Under the pieces are notes generated by a model, which saw only the letters and a program-made list of their open reading frames with translations, was not told the DNA's origin and did not search any database. Source: Clostridium fermenticellae (GTDB lineage Bacteria > Bacillota > Clostridia > Clostridiales > Clostridiaceae). Taken from it: 64,000 nt of DNA. Positions 1 through 9,503 of this stretch are shown piece by piece (position 1 is the stretch's first letter; the number at the start of each line of letters is the position of its first letter). The translations under genes were made by a program, and so were the position numbers. Location: the NCBI RefSeq assembly GCF_003600355.1, contig NZ_CP032416.1:1322183-1386182 (forward strand). The letters run 5' to 3'.

Positions 1-1
1 T

Positions 2-1084
2 GTTTATAAATCAATGGAAATACTTCCGATAGGTCCATGTGTAATAATAGATACTGCAGGTCTTGATGATGAAGGAGAACTTGGAAAACTTAGGCGTGAA
101 AAGACTATTGAAGTTCTAAATAAAACTGATATAGCACTTGTTGTAGTGGATTCAACTATTGGAATTACAGATTATGATAAATATATAATTAAACAGATAA
201 ATGATAAAAAGCTTCCATTTATACTGGTATTTAATAAGGCCGATATATCAAAAGTTAGAGCAGGATATGTAGACAGTATAAAAAATGAATTTAATGTACC
301 TGCTGTGGGTGTATCAGCGCTTACTAAAGAAGGAATAAAAGAACTGAAAAATCAAATAATAAATATAATGCCTGAAGATGAAGATAAATTCAGAATAATT
401 GGAGATTTAGTAAAGCCTGGAGATTTTGTTATACTTGTTACACCAATAGACAAAGCGGCACCAAAGGGAAGACTTATACTCCCGCAGCAGCAAACAATAA
501 GAGATGTTTTGGAAAGTGATGCTTCTGCAATTGTTACGAAGGAATATGAACTCAGGGAGACTCTTCAGAATTTATCTAAAAAACCTAGAATGGTTGTTAC
601 CGATTCACAGGTTTTTTTGAAAGTTGCGGCAGATACTCCAAAGGATATCTTGATGACATCATTTTCTATATTATTTGCGAGATATAAAGGCGATTTGGTA
701 GAACTTATAAAAGGAGCTAAAGCAATAAAGAAATTAAAAGACAATGATAAGGTACTTGTTGCTGAAGGCTGTACCCATCATAGACAATCAGATGATATAG
801 GAAAGGTTAAGATACCTAGGTGGATAAGGCAGATAACTGGAAAGAAAATTGATTTTGAGTTTTCATCCGGTAATTCATTTACAAATGAAATAAAAAAATA
901 TTCATTAATAGTTCATTGTGGAGGATGTATGTTAAATAGAACTTCTATGTTGTATAGAATTAACATGGCTAAAGAATTTGGAGTACCTATAGTAAACTAT
1001 GGAATATTAATTGCATATGTACAGGGGATACTCGACAGGGCACTTAAACCATTTCCCTTAGCTAAAATGGTATGGGATGAATAA
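2..1084 (+). CDS. hydF: [FeFe]-hydrogenase H-cluster maturation GTPase HydF (5' end outside window)
   Basis: HydF is the GTPase scaffold on which the 2Fe subcluster of the [FeFe]-hydrogenase H-cluster is assembled before transfer to apo-hydrogenase. The frame is open to the window edge: the codons before the first ATG (position 14) read VYKS, which fits an internal segment of HydF, so the P-loop half of the G domain lies upstream and is missing here. Visible are the G3 motif DTAGLDDEGE, the G4 motif NKAD and SALTKEG (G5). The C-terminal metal-binding signature follows: a CTHH segment near residue 253 and HCGGC near residue 301, counted from position 14. These match the family's CxHx(46-53)HCxxC cluster ligands. 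It is followed 33 bases later by the VIT/vWA gene. The identification is firm; only the N-terminus is cut by the window. Confidence 0.95.
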   Translation, partial: VYKSMEILPIGPCVIIDTAGLDDEGELGKLRREKTIEVLNKTDIALVVVDSTIGITDYDKYIIKQINDKKLPFILVFNKADISKVRAGYVDSIKNEFNVPAVGVSALTKEGIKELKNQIINIMPEDEDKFRIIGDLVKPGDFVILVTPIDKAAPKGRLILPQQQTIRDVLESDASAIVTKEYELRETLQNLSKKPRMVVTDSQVFLKVAADTPKDILMTSFSILFARYKGDLVELIKGAKAIKKLKDNDKVLVAEGCTHHRQSDDIGKVKIPRWIRQITGKKIDFEFSSGNSFTNEIKKYSLIVHCGGCMLNRTSMLYRINMAKEFGVPIVNYGILIAYVQGILDRALKPFPLAKMVWDE

Positions 1085-1117
1085 ATTTTTATAAATAATA
1101 AATGAGGAGGATTAATA

Positions 1118-3526
1118 ATGGCCTTTGGTATGAGTAAAAGTAAAAATTCTCATAATTTAATATTAAAGCGGGTGAGTATAAACGGAAATGTTTGTGGACA
1201 ATTTGCAGAGATATCTATAAATCAAACTTATGAAAACTATGGTAAGAAGGATACGAAGGGAGTTTATGTATTTCCAATACCAAAAACAGCTATTATCTCT
1301 GGATTTGAGGTTGAGATAAGTGGAAGAACACTTAAAGCTGTTGTAGAGGAAAAAGATAAGGCGTGCAAAATATATGAAAGTGCTTTAGAAAGAAGGGAAA
1401 AAACCCTAATTTTAGAGGAATTCAAACCACATTTTTTCAAAGTGAATATAGGTAATATAATTGCTGGTGAATCAGTAGTTATAAAACTTTCATATATAGA
1501 TGAACTTGAATATAAAGATAGCACATTTAAATTATCAATACCTTTGATATTTGAAAGTCAGAGGCTTGAACATGGTTTTAAACTTGAAATGTTGAAAGGA
1601 AGCACCATAAATAAAATAATTGGAAGGAAGAAAAAAACTGATTTTGAATTCAAGGCCAATATAATAGTTGAATCTATGTGTATGCTGGAATTTAGATCTC
1701 CATCACACAATATAAAAATAGAAAGAGATGGAGAAAATATCTCAAAGGTGAATTTAGGGGGTATATATCAATCAATGGATAAGGATTTTATTCTTTATAT
1801 GAAAGAAAAAAGTCCTAAGGAAGCGGATGGTATGATATGTGAGTACAAGAAGGATGGAGTAGATAAAGGAATAATTTATCTAAGAATAATACCTAAGCTT
1901 GATTCATTTGAAAGTTATAAACCAGAAAATTATGTTTTCTTGATAGACATATCAGATACTATGAAAGGAAACAAATTAGAACAGGCTAAAAATGCACTCC
2001 AGCTGTGTATAAGAAATTTAACTAGTCGTGATAAATTTGATATTATAGCCATGGGAAATGAGCTTAGCCATTTTAGTCAAAATGGTATGGTTGAATTTAA
2101 TGCAAATACTTTAAGAGAAGCTTCTTATTGGATTGATGCTCTCCAAGATGAGGAAGATGCAGATATATTTGGTGGTATAAAATATAGTATCGAAAATGAA
2201 GGTGGACGTAACACAATACTTATATTTACTGATGATCAGGTAGAAGAAGAAAATGATATATTAAATTATGTAATGGAAAATATAGGAGACAACAGAATAT
2301 TTACTTTTGGAATAGACTCGGTTGCAAATAACTATTTCTTAAATAAGCTTGCGCATGAGAGTTTTGGAAAGGCTGAATTTATAAATAATAAAAGAAGAAT
2401 AGAGAATGTAGTATTAAAGCAGTTCAAGAGGATAAAGAATCCTGAGGTTGATGATATGACTATAGATTGGGGTGATTTAAAGGTAAAATCAACCTATCCT
2501 AGGACTATAGATTATATGTATGATAGAGAACCATTTTGTATTTTCGCAAATGTGGATGGAGAGGTTTCTGGCAAGATATCAATAAGGGGAAATGTAGAAG
2601 GAAAATCTTATTTAAAGGAAATTGATCTGGATAATTTTAATATGGAGGAAAGTGCTAATTTATTAAAAAAGGTATGGGCTAGAAAAAGAATAAAATCAAT
2701 AGAATTTAATATGGAAGCTGAACGTGGTCATATAAAAGATGCAATGAGGAGAAAGATAATAGAGTTATCTAAGGAAAATAATATAGTAAGTCATGAAACT
2801 ACATTTATATTTATGGAGTTAAGAGAAGAACCCGTTCTTGGAATAGAACTTAAAAATATAATTCCAACAAGAATTGATGAGAGTAATCTTGCAAATGAAA
2901 TAGAAGAAATTTATGAATCAGAAGATATTAAACCAATGCATAGATTTAAAAAAGATGCAAGAAAACATACTTCAGACGACAATTTGTATCTAAAAAATTT
3001 ATATCCAATTAAAAGATTGCTGAGAATAATTGCAAGAAATCAGTTTGCAGATGGTTCTTTTGTCGATTACGAAGATAATGATTTGGAAAATAAGATGGAA
3101 ACTACTGCAATAGTTCTGCTTGCATTTTCGATGACTGATGAAAATATAGATATATATTCTAATCAATTAAACAAATCAATAGAGTTTATAAGTGACAATT
3201 ATGATAAATTAGATGATCAGATTTCCAGCAGATTAATCAAAGTACTGATATTGTCACTGAAAAAAAGTTTGGAAGAAGAAAATATAAAGAATAGAAATAT
3301 AAGTAATATAGAAAAATTGCTGCTTGAATTGTATAAGTTGAAGGATGAAAGAAAAGATCATAGTTATGAGTTAAAAGATTTTGATAAATTATCGTTTAAG
3401 AGAAATATAGTCTCATTGTTTAGAACTGATAATAATATGATTAATGAAAGTATAAATATATCAAATGAGAAAAATTCTATCTTTGATTTAGCCAAACTTG
3501 CTATTCTTATGATATTGGAAAATTAA
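1118..3526 (+). CDS. VIT domain and von Willebrand factor A domain protein
   Basis: 802 residues, preceded by a strong GAGGAGG ribosome binding site. The first ~150 residues resemble a VIT (inter-alpha-trypsin inhibitor) domain: a VYVFPIP strand, then a segment with EEKDKACKIYESALERREKT, the usual VIT helix. A vWA domain follows at about residues 270-430, with MIDAS-like residues D-I-S-D-T and a later TDD. The classical DxSxS appears as DxSxT, which is tolerated in the family. The rest is charged, with a helical C-terminal part that has no recognised domain. There is no signal peptide, so it is probably cytoplasmic. VIT/vWA proteins are assumed to mediate metal-dependent protein contacts; the substrate or partner is unknown. 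Its position behind hydF gives no clear functional link. Confidence 0.8.
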   Translation: MAFGMSKSKNSHNLILKRVSINGNVCGQFAEISINQTYENYGKKDTKGVYVFPIPKTAIISGFEVEISGRTLKAVVEEKDKACKIYESALERREKTLILEEFKPHFFKVNIGNIIAGESVVIKLSYIDELEYKDSTFKLSIPLIFESQRLEHGFKLEMLKGSTINKIIGRKKKTDFEFKANIIVESMCMLEFRSPSHNIKIERDGENISKVNLGGIYQSMDKDFILYMKEKSPKEADGMICEYKKDGVDKGIIYLRIIPKLDSFESYKPENYVFLIDISDTMKGNKLEQAKNALQLCIRNLTSRDKFDIIAMGNELSHFSQNGMVEFNANTLREASYWIDALQDEEDADIFGGIKYSIENEGGRNTILIFTDDQVEEENDILNYVMENIGDNRIFTFGIDSVANNYFLNKLAHESFGKAEFINNKRRIENVVLKQFKRIKNPEVDDMTIDWGDLKVKSTYPRTIDYMYDREPFCIFANVDGEVSGKISIRGNVEGKSYLKEIDLDNFNMEESANLLKKVWARKRIKSIEFNMEAERGHIKDAMRRKIIELSKENNIVSHETTFIFMELREEPVLGIELKNIIPTRIDESNLANEIEEIYESEDIKPMHRFKKDARKHTSDDNLYLKNLYPIKRLLRIIARNQFADGSFVDYEDNDLENKMETTAIVLLAFSMTDENIDIYSNQLNKSIEFISDNYDKLDDQISSRLIKVLILSLKKSLEEENIKNRNISNIEKLLLELYKLKDERKDHSYELKDFDKLSFKRNIVSLFRTDNNMINESINISNEKNSIFDLAKLAILMILEN

Positions 3527-3596
3527 TTTATATTATAATTTTATGTTGATTAAAAGATGTCGGCTCAAATATATTGAAAATATGAAAGCATAGATA

Positions 3597-3646
3597 AAAG
3601 CATAGTATGGGAAATAAAAGTAAAGTTTTATACCATATTATGCTTT
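3597..3646 (+). terminator. Stem-loop after the VIT/vWA gene
   Basis: AAAGCATAGTATGG pairs with CCATATTATGCTTT across a loop of about 22 bases (14 pairs, one G-T wobble). There is no long T run, so this is a probable but weak rho-independent terminator. It could also be a leader structure for the hemerythrin gene. Confidence 0.4.
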
Positions 3647-3727
3647 AAACTTTGGTCATTATGGTATAAAATTAATATAGAATTAGTACAAATTAAATTA
3701 CAGATGTAAAAGGAGCTGAAGGGTATA

Positions 3728-4144
3728 ATGTTTGAGTGGAAAGAGAACTATAGTTGTGATGTAAAACAGATAGATGATGAACATAAAAGGTTATTTGAAA
3801 TAGGCAGGAATATTTATGAACTTGCAATGGATGAAAATCATATTGATTACTATGATAAAATACTTGATTTATTGGACGAGCTTAAGGATTATACAGTTTA
3901 TCATTTTGGTGATGAAGAAAGAATTATGGAGTTGTATGATTATCCTGGATTAGAAGAACAAAAGCATATTCATGCCAAATTTATTGATAAGCTTGAAAAT
4001 ATAGATCTTAAATCAATAGATATCAATCAACAGAAAGCTATTTTAGATTTACTTGATTTTGTTTCAAGTTGGATATCAAGTCATATATTAGGTACGGATT
4101 TAAAAATTGGTGAGTATTTCAAAAAACTCAAACTAAATAAATAG
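3728..4144 (+). CDS. Bacteriohemerythrin
   Basis: 138-residue single-domain hemerythrin, which reversibly binds O2 (or senses or scavenges it) at a non-haem di-iron site in a four-helix bundle. The expected ligands are all present in order: H in DDEHKRLFE (about residue 19), HxxxE in YHFGDEERIM, two histidines in QKHIHAKF, and HxxxxD in HILGTDLKIGEYF. The length is normal for the family. It is preceded by a GGAGCTGAAGGG-type ribosome binding site. In a strict anaerobe the usual interpretation is oxygen binding or protection. It stands alone, with a stem-loop upstream and a terminator downstream. Confidence 0.93.
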   Translation: MFEWKENYSCDVKQIDDEHKRLFEIGRNIYELAMDENHIDYYDKILDLLDELKDYTVYHFGDEERIMELYDYPGLEEQKHIHAKFIDKLENIDLKSIDINQQKAILDLLDFVSSWISSHILGTDLKIGEYFKKLKLNK

Positions 4145-4161
4145 CGGCATTAAAAAATGGA

Positions 4162-4212
4162 TAGTGCAGTATTAAAGCTCGAACCGAGACAATATACAAC
4201 TGCACTATTTTT
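4162..4212 (+). terminator. Rho-independent terminator after hemerythrin
   Basis: TAGTGCAGT pairs with ACTGCACTA around a long (~28 base) loop, followed immediately by TTTTT. It lies between the hemerythrin gene and the convergent small gene at 4304-4798. Confidence 0.7.
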
Positions 4213-4303
4213 ACAGATAACTAAAATGTTCATTTCGTACTTGAAATCTATAATAAAGGAAAATTTGAGATTTGCAAATGCAGAAAATAAATTTAAAGAA
4301 GGT

Positions 4304-4798
4304 TTATCGTGAATGTGACAACATTTCTTCTACTATATCTAAATATCTTTGCGAAACCTCTGGAAATACTGTAAAAATTGTATCTATTATAAAATCGATA
4401 TTGTTATCATCTATCTTTTTCCCTGTTGTATCAATATCATCTTTTATATATACTTCATCTTCTTTAAGTGAGTTATATATTTGGTCCACTATAGGTGATT
4501 TCATAACTTTTTCATCTTCAATACAATTATTTGAAAAATATAATACATCATCTAGAACGATAAATTGACCATATACGTATTCCTTTTGTGTTTTAGAATT
4601 ATCTTCTTCAGAACAATCATACTTTGTATGTTCAACATGTTTAAGATCAAGTACATAACTAATCTGTTTTCTTGTTAAGACACTGGGAACCTCCAGCTCC
4701 AACAGTCTTTTTTTAGTATGTTCAGAAAAGTTTTCACCAAATTCTGAAATGAACTGTTTCATTGATATTGTTTTCTTCATTCTGTAATTTCTTCTCAT
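4304..4798 (-). CDS. Hypothetical protein, 164 aa, acidic C-terminal half
   Basis: I do not recognise this protein. The minus-strand reading frame is preferred over the overlapping plus-strand frame at 4272-4568 because it has a perfect AGGAGGA ribosome binding site 6 bases before its ATG. The protein has a basic N-terminus (MRRNYRMKKTISMKQF), a segment that could be a short helix-turn-helix-like region (residues ~30-55, LLELEVPSVLTRKQISYVLDL), and a strongly acidic second half rich in D, E and I. No signal peptide or transmembrane segment is visible. It converges on the hemerythrin gene and is isolated from the glycogen operon. Confidence 0.6.
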   Translation of the reverse strand: MRRNYRMKKTISMKQFISEFGENFSEHTKKRLLELEVPSVLTRKQISYVLDLKHVEHTKYDCSEEDNSKTQKEYVYGQFIVLDDVLYFSNNCIEDEKVMKSPIVDQIYNSLKEDEVYIKDDIDTTGKKIDDNNIDFIIDTIFTVFPEVSQRYLDIVEEMLSHSR

Positions 4799-4897
4799 AA
4801 AAGAGTCCTCCTATAATAAATAATAATGCAAAAATAATTATATAATTCAAAATATTTGAATTATATAATACAAAATAGAAATTATTTTAGATAGAAA

Positions 4898-4916
4898 ACC
4901 ACCTTATAAAGGTGGT
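4898..4916. terminator. Perfect 8-bp stem hairpin in the glycogen operon 3' region
   Basis: ACCACCTT-ATA-AAGGTGGT. Read on the minus strand it is followed by TTTTC, so it may be the distal terminator of the glycogen operon, about 180 bases past the hydrolase stop. A second imperfect stem around CTAATTTAAATTAG lies at about 5062-5092. The rest of 4799-5095 is AT-rich with nothing recognisable. Confidence 0.45.
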
Positions 4917-5095
4917 ATTGTGTCATTTAAATAAATTAATATATTTTACTGTAAACCAATTAATATAATTATATCATAATATATATAAAATATCAATTTA
5001 TCATAATTTATGGCTGATGTCAATAATACTCAAGGCAGAAATTATAAACAGGGAATGAATTAAGGCCCCTAATTTAAATTAGAAACCTTAATAGA

Positions 5096-7033
5096 TTAAA
5101 TTCCTATATATAATTTTATATCAAGTGGTTTTATGCTTATATTTAAGGTATCAGAAATTAAACTTATTTCATCATTTTTATTGAATATATTAGTTAATCT
5201 ATTTAAACTGGCTTCCTTTATATAATCCGATGTATTTATTGTGAAATTATATGTGTCATAAGGACTTTTGTTTACAAGTATGAGGCAAATAGAACTTTCA
5301 GTTGGTATATTAAATTCATCCTTGCCATGTAAAATATATCTGAAATATCCATATATGTTATAACCAAAATTTATTTGTTTAAATGCCCCTGTTTTAAGTG
5401 ATGCTATATTATTTCTTATATGAATCAATTTTTTATACCAATTTAATATAATCTTATTTTCTCTTTTCCACGGGTATGTTGCTCTATTAGAAGGATCGTT
5501 TCCTCCTTCGGAGCCAGCTTCGTCCCCATAGTATAGTAGAGGAATACCCGGGAATGTGAATTGAATTAGAGTTATTATTTTTAAAAGCCTAAAGGGTATA
5601 TCAATTGATTTATCATTAAATTTATCAGCATAATTTTTAAGTGCGATTGAATTTATAACGGAGTATATTCTTTCAACATCATGGCTGCCTATAATATTTA
5701 CCATAGAGTAAAAATTATGAATCGGATAATTTTCGTATAGACTCATAAACCTATTTCTTAGAGTCAATGAATCTATATTGTTTCTTAAGAAATCGAGTAT
5801 ATTGTTTCTCATTAAATAATTTGTAACAGAATCAAGTTCGTAACCTGAGAAATATTCTCTTCTTTTATTGTAGCTTACTTTATTTGAAGCATCCTCCCAA
5901 ACTTCACCTAGTACAATTGAATCTTTATCAAATGAATTTGAGGCAGCTTTAAGTTTTTTTATAAACTCATCAGGGAGTTCATCCGCAACATCAAGTCTCC
6001 ATCCTTTTATACCTAACTTCATCCAGTGTTTTATAACGCTGTCATCGTCTTCTATTATATAATTTAAATAAGTTTTATTTAATTCATCTACGTTTGGTAA
6101 ATCTGAAACTCCCCACCAGCAGTCGTATTCATCAGGATAATTTTTAAAGTTGTACCATGGATAGTATTTAGAAGACTTGGATTGGCATGCACCTATAGAA
6201 TTATAACTGTTGAATTTATTAAAGTATATACTATCTGAACCCGTGTGACTGAATACGCCATCTAGAATTATATTAATATTTTTTAGAGACGCCTTATGTA
6301 TGAGTTCTTTAAGTATAGCTTCATTGCCAAACATACTGTCTATTTTTTTATAGTTTGCTGTGTCATATTTGTGATTGCTTCTGGATTCAAATATTGGATT
6401 CAAGTAAATTGTACTTATGCCGAGGTCTTTTAGATAATCAAGTTTTTTAATTATTCCCTTTAAATTGCCTCCAAAAAAGTCCCATCTTTCTATATTGTTA
6501 TTTTTAGAATTTCTTATGTACATTGGTTTGTCATACCAACTTCCGTATATGAAGCTGTTTTCCTTTGGATTTGATATGGAATTATTATCATTACCGTTAA
6601 AGAATCTATCCACAAATATCTGATAGATTATTGTATTTTTAAACCAATAAGGTGTTGAGTAATTTTCCTTAAATACAGTAATTTGATAGGGGGATGGGAA
6701 ACGTGAGTAAATTTTCCCAATACCGCCGGTCATTTCTGAATTATTTCCATAGAAAATGATTTTATTATCTATGGATATTTGAAAGTAATAGAAAAGTAAA
6801 TCAGGATTTGATGAAGTTTTAAGTATATACTTAAATATAGATACACAATCGGTTCTTGATTCAAGTTCCATGGAATAGTAGTTTTTATTATGATCATTAA
6901 AGACAACTAATTTTACTGTTTTTATTTTATCATAAGGTAATTTAATCCTAATTAATACATTTTTGTTGCATTCAACTGCGCCAAATGGAAATCTAAAAAA
7001 TGAGTCCCATGAATTATGAAATATCGAATTCAT
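5096..7033 (-). CDS. Glycoside hydrolase family 13 alpha-glucan hydrolase (neopullulanase/cyclomaltodextrinase type)
   Basis: 645-residue alpha-amylase-family enzyme with an N-terminal beta-sandwich like CBM34 (residues ~1-115), a TIM barrel and a C-terminal beta domain. GH13 signatures are readable. Region I is ILDGVFSHTG. Region II is GWRLDVADE, with the nucleophile D near residue 348. Region III is GEVWED, with the acid/base E near 376. Region IV is GSHDVERI, with D near 452. There is no signal peptide, so it acts in the cytoplasm. It is the last gene of the glycogen operon: its ATG follows the glgP stop directly (TGAATG) and its ribosome binding site lies inside glgP. This fits debranching or hydrolysis of glycogen limit dextrins or maltodextrins alongside GlgP. 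The exact linkage specificity (alpha-1,4 versus alpha-1,6) cannot be read from the sequence. Confidence 0.9.
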   Translation of the reverse strand: MNSIFHNSWDSFFRFPFGAVECNKNVLIRIKLPYDKIKTVKLVVFNDHNKNYYSMELESRTDCVSIFKYILKTSSNPDLLFYYFQISIDNKIIFYGNNSEMTGGIGKIYSRFPSPYQITVFKENYSTPYWFKNTIIYQIFVDRFFNGNDNNSISNPKENSFIYGSWYDKPMYIRNSKNNNIERWDFFGGNLKGIIKKLDYLKDLGISTIYLNPIFESRSNHKYDTANYKKIDSMFGNEAILKELIHKASLKNINIILDGVFSHTGSDSIYFNKFNSYNSIGACQSKSSKYYPWYNFKNYPDEYDCWWGVSDLPNVDELNKTYLNYIIEDDDSVIKHWMKLGIKGWRLDVADELPDEFIKKLKAASNSFDKDSIVLGEVWEDASNKVSYNKRREYFSGYELDSVTNYLMRNNILDFLRNNIDSLTLRNRFMSLYENYPIHNFYSMVNIIGSHDVERIYSVINSIALKNYADKFNDKSIDIPFRLLKIITLIQFTFPGIPLLYYGDEAGSEGGNDPSNRATYPWKRENKIILNWYKKLIHIRNNIASLKTGAFKQINFGYNIYGYFRYILHGKDEFNIPTESSICLILVNKSPYDTYNFTINTSDYIKEASLNRLTNIFNKNDEISLISDTLNISIKPLDIKLYIGI

Positions 7034-9484
7034 TCAGTTTTCCTCCAACAATTTATTATTAAAGTCAATTTTATTTATATGCCATATTTCATTGGCATAT
7101 TTAGTTATGGTATTATCACTTGAAAATACACCAGAATTGGCTATATTTAATATACTCATCTTATTCCATTTATTTTTATCTCTATAAAGATTATTTATTC
7201 TATTTTGAGCTTCTACATAAGGTGCAAAATCTTTTAGTACGAAATATTCATCATTATTGAAAAGAAGATTATCATATATTGAGTTAAATTCATAGTTAGA
7301 TACGCCTAAAAATCCATTTGTAAGCTGTGTTAGAATCTTATTAACTCTTTGATCTGAATTGAATATATCTCTTGAGTGATAGTTTTTATTTTTATAGAGA
7401 TCAATTACTTCATTTGCTGTAAGACCAAATATGATAATATTGTCGTTTCCAACTGCATCCTTTATTTCAATATTTGCACCATCCAGTGTAGCAATAGTAA
7501 TTGCTCCATTCATCATAAATTTCATGTTACCAGTTCCAGAGGCTTCCTTTGAAGCTGTTGAAATTTGTTCGCTTATGTCTGCAGCAGGTATAAGCTTTTG
7601 AGCTAGGGATACATCATAATTTTCAAGAAATACTACCTTTATTTTGTCTTTTATACTTCTGTCATTATTTATTTTATCTGCAGCGCTGTTTATTAATTTT
7701 ATAATCTGCTTTGCTAAAAAGTAACCAGGAGAAGCTTTTGCACCAAAGATAAACGTTCTGGGGATAATATCTAAATTTGGATTTTCGATAAGCCTATTAT
7801 ATAGGTCTAGAATATTCAGTATATTTAATACCTGTCTTTTATATGCATGAAGTCTTTTAGCCTGAACATCAAATATTGAATCAGGATCAACATCTATATT
7901 GTATTTTTGTTTGATAAAGTTTGATAGATTTATTTTGTTTTGATATTTTACATGTTGAAATTTGTCTTGTATAGATTTATCATTAGAAAAACCTTCAAGA
8001 TTCTTTAATTCCAGGGGATGCTTAATCCATTTTTCTCCGATCAATTCATTTATTAAATCAGTAAGTTTTGGGTTTGATTGAATGAGCCATCTCCGGTGGG
8101 TTATACCATTGGTTTTATTATTAAATTTATCCGGGTAAAATTCAAAGAAATCTTTTAATTCTTGCTTTTTTAGTATCCTTGTGTGGAGTTTTGCAACACC
8201 ATTTACAGAATGACTGCCCACAATGGATAGGTAAGCCATATTTATATTATTGTTAGATATTATTGACATTTTATTTACCTTATTAAGGTCTCCATTAAAT
8301 TTATCAAATACTTTGGCGCAAAAACGTCTGTTTATTTCTTCTATTATCATGTATATTCTAGGAAGTAATTTTTTAAACATATCTACAGGCCATTTTTCAA
8401 GTGCCTCAGTTAAAATAGTATGGTTTGTATAAGCAGTAATATTTGTAGTTATTCGCCAGGCTTCATCCCATGACATCGATTTTTCATCGATTAATATTCT
8501 CATAAGTTCTGCGATTGCAACAGAAGGGTGAGTATCATTTATGTGTATGGCAATATATTTATCAAGACTATCTAGAGAAAGCTTCATTTTTTCATAACGT
8601 CTTATAATACTTTGAAGACCTGCACTTACAAAAAAGTATTCTTGTTTTAATCTCAAAAGTTTTCCTTTTTCCGTTGAATCGTCAGGGTATAGAACCTGAG
8701 TTATTGATTCGACAGAATATTTATATTCTACAGCTTTCAAATAATCACCATTGCTAAATGAGGAAAAATCAAAGTCTTTATCAATTGTTTCGGCACTCCA
8801 AAGTCTTAAATTATTTACAATATTATTTTTATACCCTACTACGGGTATGTCATATGGTACTGCAAGTATTGGTTCGTAATTTTGATGTATTGCTTTAAGC
8901 TTCCCATTTTCATTTATAAGCTGTACATCTCCTCCAAATTTTACTATAACTGATTTTTCACTCTTTCTTGTTTCCCATACATATCCATTTTTGAGCCAGT
9001 TATCAGGTACTTCTACTTGATATCCATTTTTTATTTTTTGCTCAAAAAGTCCGTATTTATATCGTATTCCACACCCATGTCCGGGAATTCCAATTGATGC
9101 CATAGAGTCAAGGAAACAGGCAGCCAATCTTCCAAGTCCGCCGTTACCAAGACCGGCATCTGATTCTGCTTGTAAAACTTCATCAAGATTTATTCCAAGT
9201 TCTGATAGGGCATCTTTACATATATCTCTTATACCAAGGTTTATCAGATTGCTTTCAAGTAGTCTTCCTATTAAAAATTCCATAGAGAAGTAATAAACTT
9301 GCTTTTGTTTGCTTTTTAGATAATATTTATTAGTATTTTTAACGCATTTTGAAATATAATCTTTAATAACACTACTCAGAGCTTCAAAATATTGATATTT
9401 ATTTAATTCATTTATATCCTCTGCAAACATACTCGTTAATTTTTGTTTAAAGTTTTTTTTAATATATTCTTTATTTAATGACAT
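7034..9484 (-). CDS. glgP: Glycogen phosphorylase
   Basis: 816 residues, the usual length of GT35 phosphorylases. It releases glucose-1-phosphate from alpha-1,4-glucan ends using PLP and phosphate. The glycine-rich substrate region GLGNGGLGRLAACFLDS is present. So is the PLP-lysine motif EASGTGNMKFMMNG, with the Schiff-base lysine near residue 655. The ribosome binding site GAGGTGATTAAGC precedes the ATG. It sits between glgA and the GH13 hydrolase in one minus-strand operon, so synthesis and breakdown of glycogen are co-transcribed. This arrangement is known from other clostridia that accumulate granulose. Confidence 0.97.
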   Translation of the reverse strand: MSLNKEYIKKNFKQKLTSMFAEDINELNKYQYFEALSSVIKDYISKCVKNTNKYYLKSKQKQVYYFSMEFLIGRLLESNLINLGIRDICKDALSELGINLDEVLQAESDAGLGNGGLGRLAACFLDSMASIGIPGHGCGIRYKYGLFEQKIKNGYQVEVPDNWLKNGYVWETRKSEKSVIVKFGGDVQLINENGKLKAIHQNYEPILAVPYDIPVVGYKNNIVNNLRLWSAETIDKDFDFSSFSNGDYLKAVEYKYSVESITQVLYPDDSTEKGKLLRLKQEYFFVSAGLQSIIRRYEKMKLSLDSLDKYIAIHINDTHPSVAIAELMRILIDEKSMSWDEAWRITTNITAYTNHTILTEALEKWPVDMFKKLLPRIYMIIEEINRRFCAKVFDKFNGDLNKVNKMSIISNNNINMAYLSIVGSHSVNGVAKLHTRILKKQELKDFFEFYPDKFNNKTNGITHRRWLIQSNPKLTDLINELIGEKWIKHPLELKNLEGFSNDKSIQDKFQHVKYQNKINLSNFIKQKYNIDVDPDSIFDVQAKRLHAYKRQVLNILNILDLYNRLIENPNLDIIPRTFIFGAKASPGYFLAKQIIKLINSAADKINNDRSIKDKIKVVFLENYDVSLAQKLIPAADISEQISTASKEASGTGNMKFMMNGAITIATLDGANIEIKDAVGNDNIIIFGLTANEVIDLYKNKNYHSRDIFNSDQRVNKILTQLTNGFLGVSNYEFNSIYDNLLFNNDEYFVLKDFAPYVEAQNRINNLYRDKNKWNKMSILNIANSGVFSSDNTITKYANEIWHINKIDFNNKLLEEN

Positions 9485-9503
9485 GCTTAATCACCTCTAA
9501 ATA

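Noticed and set aside
4272-4568. Plus-strand 98-aa frame over the small unknown gene
   Set aside because: It has no ribosome binding site, while the minus-strand frame over the same bases has a perfect AGGAGGA and is longer.
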